46,747 bases of DNA from contig JAGFJL010000018.1 in the NCBI GenBank assembly GCA_024102725.1, forward strand, positions 1 to 46,747. The letters are read 5' to 3'. Both the position numbers and the translations under genes were made by a program. The notes under the pieces were generated by a model, which saw nothing but the letters and a program-made list of their open reading frames with translations, ran no database searches and was not told where the DNA came from. Below, piece by piece: positions 43,546 through 46,747 of the stretch. Numbering within the stretch: the first letter of the stretch is position 1; every line of letters begins with the position of its first letter. This DNA is from Nitrococcus mobilis. GTDB taxonomy: Bacteria > Pseudomonadota > Gammaproteobacteria > Nitrococcales > Nitrococcaceae.

Positions 43546-45381
43546 ATGTACGGTGCCTGGGGGCAAGTAGGGCGGCCGGTCGATGCAAAAGGTGGCGCGG
43601 TTCGGCAATGGCTCGCCGCAGGAGCGCAGTGCAGTCTGTTAGAGGGTCCGGGCGGGTTGGCGGCCGGTGCGAACGCATTTTGGCTGGAACGCACGGATTT
43701 CGTGGTCGCGGGAGTAGGCCGGGTGCGCTACGGCCAGACCGGCGGTGGCTCGAGCGCCGAGGCGGCGAGCGCCTTCCTGGCGGATTTCCGGAAAAGCGGT
43801 CGGGGGGCCTGTCGTGCGCTGTGGGGCAGCCATGCCTTGCTCCTGCTCGATCGGCGCAGCGGTATCGGGCTGGCGTTGGCGGATCGCCTGGGCAGTTGGC
43901 CTCTTTACTATGCCGAGGTGGCCGGCGGACTTGTAGTCGCCACAAGTTTGGGGGTGCTGGCAGCGCATCCGGCGCTCGCTACGGAGCCCGATCCGCAGGC
44001 CATCCTGAACTATCTCTATTTCCATGTCGTGCCCTCACCGGGGACCATTTATCGGGGGATGCATCGGCTCCAACCCGGTCAGGGGTTGCAATTCGACGCG
44101 GCCGGCTGCTCGGTATGGAATTACTGGCGGCCGCAATACACCGAGGACTCCAGTCTTTCCTGGTCACGGACCGGCGCCGAGTTCCGGGCCTGCTTGTATA
44201 AGGCCGTGGAGCGTTCGCTCGACGGCCGCTCGGTCGGCGCTTTTCTCAGCGGTGGCACGGACAGTTCGACCGTAACGGGGATGCTGCGGGAGGTAACCGG
44301 CGAGCGGCCGCGTACCTTCTCCATCGGTTTCGACGCCGAGGGCTACGATGAAACGACCTACGCGCAGACGGCCGCGCGGCATTTCGATGCCGATCACCAA
44401 GAGTATTATGTGACGCCCGCGGATGTTGTGGCCGCCATCCCCATCATCGCGGCCGGTTACGATCAGCCTTTCGGCAACGCCTCCGTTATTCCGGCCTATT
44501 ATTGCGCCAAACTGGCCCGGCAAAGCGGTGTCGAGGTTTTGCTGGGCGGCGATGGCGGCGATGAGCTCTTCGGCGGGAATGCACGCTACGCCAAGCAATG
44601 GGTGTTTACCTTGCCGGAGCACCTGCCGGGCGGCATGCGGCGGCACCTGTTGCAGCCGCTCGCGCAGCGGCTGCCGGGCTGGCCGGGGGTGCGTAAGCTG
44701 CGTAGCTACCTGCGGCAGGCGCAGTTGCCCATGCCCGAGCGGCTCGAAAGCTACAATTTGCTTACGCGAATAGGGCTCGAACGTATCCTGCAGCCGGACT
44801 TCTTGGCCGAGCTCGACACGGGCCGACCGGTGGAGATGATTCGGGAGGTTTATCGGTCGGCGCAGGCGCAAAGCATGGTCAACCGCATGCTGGCACGTGA
44901 TCTCAAGTTCACTCTCGCCGACGATGATCTGGTCAAGGTCCGTGGTGCCTGCGCTTTGGCAGGGGTGGACACTGCCTTTCCTCTGCTCGACGCTGACATC
45001 GTCGCGCTCTCACTGCGGTTGCCGGCGGCTTGGAAGGTGAGGCGGACGAAGCTGCGCCCGTTTTTCAAGGCCGCGCTGCGGGAGTTCCTGCCGCCTGCCG
45101 TGATCGGCAAGCAAAAGCACGGCTTCGGGCTGCCGTTCGGTATTTGGCTGACTCAGCAGCCGGCACTCCACGAGCTGGCGGGCGACAGTCTGGCGGCATT
45201 GCGTAGCCGCGCCATCGTGCGTCCGCAGTTTCTCGACGAGCTCATGTCGCAACGCCTGCGCGCGCACCCGGCTTATTACGGAACATTGGTTTGGACGTTG
45301 ATGATGCTAGAGCAGTGGTTTCAAACACGGGAGCGCGGGATCAAGCGTGGCGGCTTGTCTGCGGCGTCCGGAGCCTCATGA
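43546..45381 (+). CDS. Asparagine synthase-like protein resembling lasso peptide cyclase
   Basis: This 611-residue protein starts at ATG 43546, nine bases after AAGGAG. Position 2 is Tyr, not Cys, so the glutaminase site is not functional, though the N-terminal fold is kept (LLLDRRSGIGLALADRLGSW). The synthetase part is intact: FLSGGTDSSTVTGML (loop near residues 233-240), LLGGDGGDELFGGNARY, and the C-terminal LVWTLMMLEQWF, like AsnB. Lasso C enzymes have the same pattern of an inactive N-domain and active synthetase, and they make an isopeptide bond. With the PqqD-like, HprK-like and NTase genes upstream, a macrolactam or amide-forming role on a peptide is plausible. Not proven; it could decorate the EPS instead. 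Confidence 0.85.
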   Translation: MYGAWGQVGRPVDAKGGAVRQWLAAGAQCSLLEGPGGLAAGANAFWLERTDFVVAGVGRVRYGQTGGGSSAEAASAFLADFRKSGRGACRALWGSHALLLLDRRSGIGLALADRLGSWPLYYAEVAGGLVVATSLGVLAAHPALATEPDPQAILNYLYFHVVPSPGTIYRGMHRLQPGQGLQFDAAGCSVWNYWRPQYTEDSSLSWSRTGAEFRACLYKAVERSLDGRSVGAFLSGGTDSSTVTGMLREVTGERPRTFSIGFDAEGYDETTYAQTAARHFDADHQEYYVTPADVVAAIPIIAAGYDQPFGNASVIPAYYCAKLARQSGVEVLLGGDGGDELFGGNARYAKQWVFTLPEHLPGGMRRHLLQPLAQRLPGWPGVRKLRSYLRQAQLPMPERLESYNLLTRIGLERILQPDFLAELDTGRPVEMIREVYRSAQAQSMVNRMLARDLKFTLADDDLVKVRGACALAGVDTAFPLLDADIVALSLRLPAAWKVRRTKLRPFFKAALREFLPPAVIGKQKHGFGLPFGIWLTQQPALHELAGDSLAALRSRAIVRPQFLDELMSQRLRAHPAYYGTLVWTLMMLEQWFQTRERGIKRGGLSAASGAS

Positions 45382-46578
45382 GCGGTGCGTTCGGTGGTAG
45401 AGGTTGCGCAGGCGGTCACGGGCGTTTCGTAGAGTGGGGCGCAGCCGTTGCCGCCAACCCCCCAACAGTCGACCCCGGAGACTGGGGCTCCAGGCATCGA
45501 GCCGCGTCAATGGGGTGCCGGTCTCAGTCCAGCGCCGCTTATAGGGGTTCTCTCCGGGGCCTAGGAAATAAACCTTCAGGTCTTGGCCGAATAGGCCTTC
45601 TATGATCTTCCAATTGAGGTAGGTGCCGGGCGAGAGTGCTTCCAAATCCGCGCGGAAATCCGAGCGCAACCCGTGCACGAGACCCTTGTACTCGAGCTGC
45701 AACTCGGCCGCTACCGGTAGTGTATCGAGGGTGAGCAGCCATACCGAGAGCCATTCCTCTCGACGGGCGTGTTGAAGAAGGCGGTCGAAGAAAGCTTTCG
45801 GGCCGGGTTGATCGAGCGTAGTGCCGGTAGTCCGTTTCCAGCTGATGGCCGAAAGATGGCGCAGGATGTTTCCGGTTTGTTCGTCGATCTCTGTCCCTTT
45901 CAGGCAAGTCAGCTGCAATTTCCCCGCGCGATGCAGCCGGTTCGCCACCAGGTTGTTGCCCTTTTTGAGACGCCGGCTGCGGCTGCGATAGTAGTTTTCC
46001 CAGGTGCCGGTCAGGTCGATCGAATAGTTCACCGTGTTGGTTTGTTGCACGGCGAGCAGCCCTACCTGCTTCAGTGCGCCGGACAATGCCGGCGCCGTCG
46101 GGGACTCATTATGCAGTAATCGCAGGGTGAGTTGATCCCAATAGTGCGGATTGCCCTTTAGCCAGCCGGCAATGGCTGCGGCAACCGCAGCGAGATGGTC
46201 TGGGGCGAAGAGGACATCCGCAAATTGGTTATCCGGTACGCTCAGCAGCTCCAGACGGCGAAAGGGCAAACCCGTTTCTCGATCCTGGGTTCGCACCAAG
46301 GGTGCAAGTCCCAGCAGTTCACCGTTACCGCCGCGTACGGTCAACAAGGCCAAGGTGGCGTCCTGGCGCCGCCATTGCCAGGCCGCCTCGGCCCATTCGT
46401 AGCGGAGGAAAACGCTGGCGATCGGATGCGTCGCGGCGAGTGGGTTCCACTCGGTCCGTAAGGCAGCGAAATCGCGCTCGTGGGTGAGCAACGTCACAGC
46501 CCAGCCCCGGATAGGGGCAGGTTTCGCTGAGGCGGTTGCGGAATCGCCGCCGTTGCGGATTAAATCAGCTCGTTTCAT
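45376..46578 (-). CDS. GNAT-family (FemAB/CelD-like) acyltransferase
   Basis: This 400-residue protein starts at ATG 46578, 14 bases upstream of the end of the next gene on this strand. Core features: FLRYEWAEAAWQWRRQDATL, NYYRSRSRRLKKGNNLVANR, LPVAAELQLEYKGLVHGLRS, LEALSPGTYLNWKIIEGLF and VYFLGPGENPYKRRW. These match the Acetyltransf_6/BioF2 group. It overlaps the last six bases of the asparagine synthase-like gene (convergent). Probably acylates a glycan; acyl donor unknown. Confidence 0.83.
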   Translation of the reverse strand: MKRADLIRNGGDSATASAKPAPIRGWAVTLLTHERDFAALRTEWNPLAATHPIASVFLRYEWAEAAWQWRRQDATLALLTVRGGNGELLGLAPLVRTQDRETGLPFRRLELLSVPDNQFADVLFAPDHLAAVAAAIAGWLKGNPHYWDQLTLRLLHNESPTAPALSGALKQVGLLAVQQTNTVNYSIDLTGTWENYYRSRSRRLKKGNNLVANRLHRAGKLQLTCLKGTEIDEQTGNILRHLSAISWKRTTGTTLDQPGPKAFFDRLLQHARREEWLSVWLLTLDTLPVAAELQLEYKGLVHGLRSDFRADLEALSPGTYLNWKIIEGLFGQDLKVYFLGPGENPYKRRWTETGTPLTRLDAWSPSLRGRLLGGWRQRLRPTLRNARDRLRNLYHRTHRS

Positions 46579-46747
46579 TCACGTTGCACGCGGAAATGGC
46601 GGGTTTCTCGTCATGTCGCGCCCGGGCAAGCACCCGTCTCGGTGTGCGGGCCGGTTTTTGCGGCAACGCCGAGCGGAGGCTGGTTGCGCTGATGTGGCCG
46701 ATAGTCCAACCTACGCTCGCCATCAGGATATCGGTGATGTCCGGATA
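46565..46747 (-). CDS. C-terminal end of a VanZ-like protein (partial)
   Basis: The minus-strand frame enters the window at base 46747 and stops at TGA (46567-46565). Its first residues YPDITDILMASVGWTIG match the conserved C-terminal helix of VanZ-family membrane proteins, which often sit in XrtA/EPS loci; a charged 40-residue tail follows. It is upstream of and overlaps the GNAT gene, so both are probably in one operon. Only the last 60 residues are present; the start and the main membrane region are outside the window. Confidence 0.5.
   Translation of the reverse strand, partial: YPDITDILMASVGWTIGHISATSLRSALPQKPARTPRRVLARARHDEKPAISACNVNETS

Noticed and set aside
1..46747. CRISPR array, tRNA, rRNA or intact insertion sequence
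   Set aside because: No regularly spaced direct repeats, tRNA-like cloverleaf with CCA end, rRNA motifs or intact transposase frames were seen by eye.

Overview
This window looks like part of a large exopolysaccharide (EPS) locus of the exosortase A (XrtA/EpsH, PEP-CTERM associated) type, from a GC-rich Gram-negative bacterium. The family content and the interspersed 'FRRRPESI/RIPAYAGMT'-type palindromic repeats suggest a gammaproteobacterium, perhaps from the sulfur-oxidising Chromatiales. The taxon is an inference with low certainty. No rRNA, tRNA, CRISPR array or intact insertion sequence was seen. Family names and TIGR numbers are recalled from knowledge; none was confirmed by a search.

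Region 1 (1-11289, + strand) is the conserved XrtA core in a tight run with ATGA-type overlaps. It holds the tail of a FemAB-like protein, three XrtA-associated glycosyltransferases (TIGR03087-, TIGR03088- and TIGR04063-like), an exosortase A fused to EpsI, a complete class II amidotransferase/asparagine synthase, a further GT4 enzyme, a PaaK/CapK-like adenylating enzyme and a NodB-type polysaccharide deacetylase. Region 2 (11316-22769) is accessory: a TPR lipoprotein-like or secreted protein, a SAM enzyme, a GNAT/FemAB-like acyltransferase, a Wzx-type flippase, a CapA-like protein, two asparagine-synthase-like proteins without the glutaminase cysteine, a secreted beta-propeller protein and a sugar-transfer-type ATP-grasp enzyme. 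Region 3 (22857-32513, - strand) holds a second beta-propeller protein, an FkbH-like HAD protein, a TylF-like methyltransferase, another methyltransferase-like protein, then a coupled operon GT4 - formyltransferase - deacetylase - GNAT. Region 4 (32722-35445, +) has the XrtA-type O-glycan ligase/Wzy and a parallel beta-helix protein whose signal peptide start appears frameshifted. A 506-residue methyltransferase (-) and a 1.3 kb gene-free stretch follow.

Region 5 (38348-45381) is the most unusual part. A secreted 'SPGFWKNH' protein is translationally linked to a PqqD-like peptide chaperone, an HprK-related kinase A and an NTP_transf_5-like nucleotidyltransferase. These are followed by a methyltransferase, a convergent sulfotransferase and a lasso-cyclase-like asparagine synthase homologue. 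This resembles the toolkit of lasso peptide tailoring (B1, K, nucleotidyltransferase, sulfotransferase, C), but no B2 transglutaminase-like protease is visible. It is probably a poorly characterised peptide- or protein-modification system (the 'HPr-rel-A' system) embedded in the EPS locus. The window ends with a GNAT/FemAB-like gene and the C-terminus of a VanZ-like protein.

As a whole, the locus could build a lipid-linked glycan (GTs), decorate it with amide, acyl, formyl, methyl and possibly sulfate groups, flip it (Wzx), polymerise or ligate it (O-ligase) and anchor proteins in the envelope (XrtA). No PEP-CTERM substrate protein is visible within the window.
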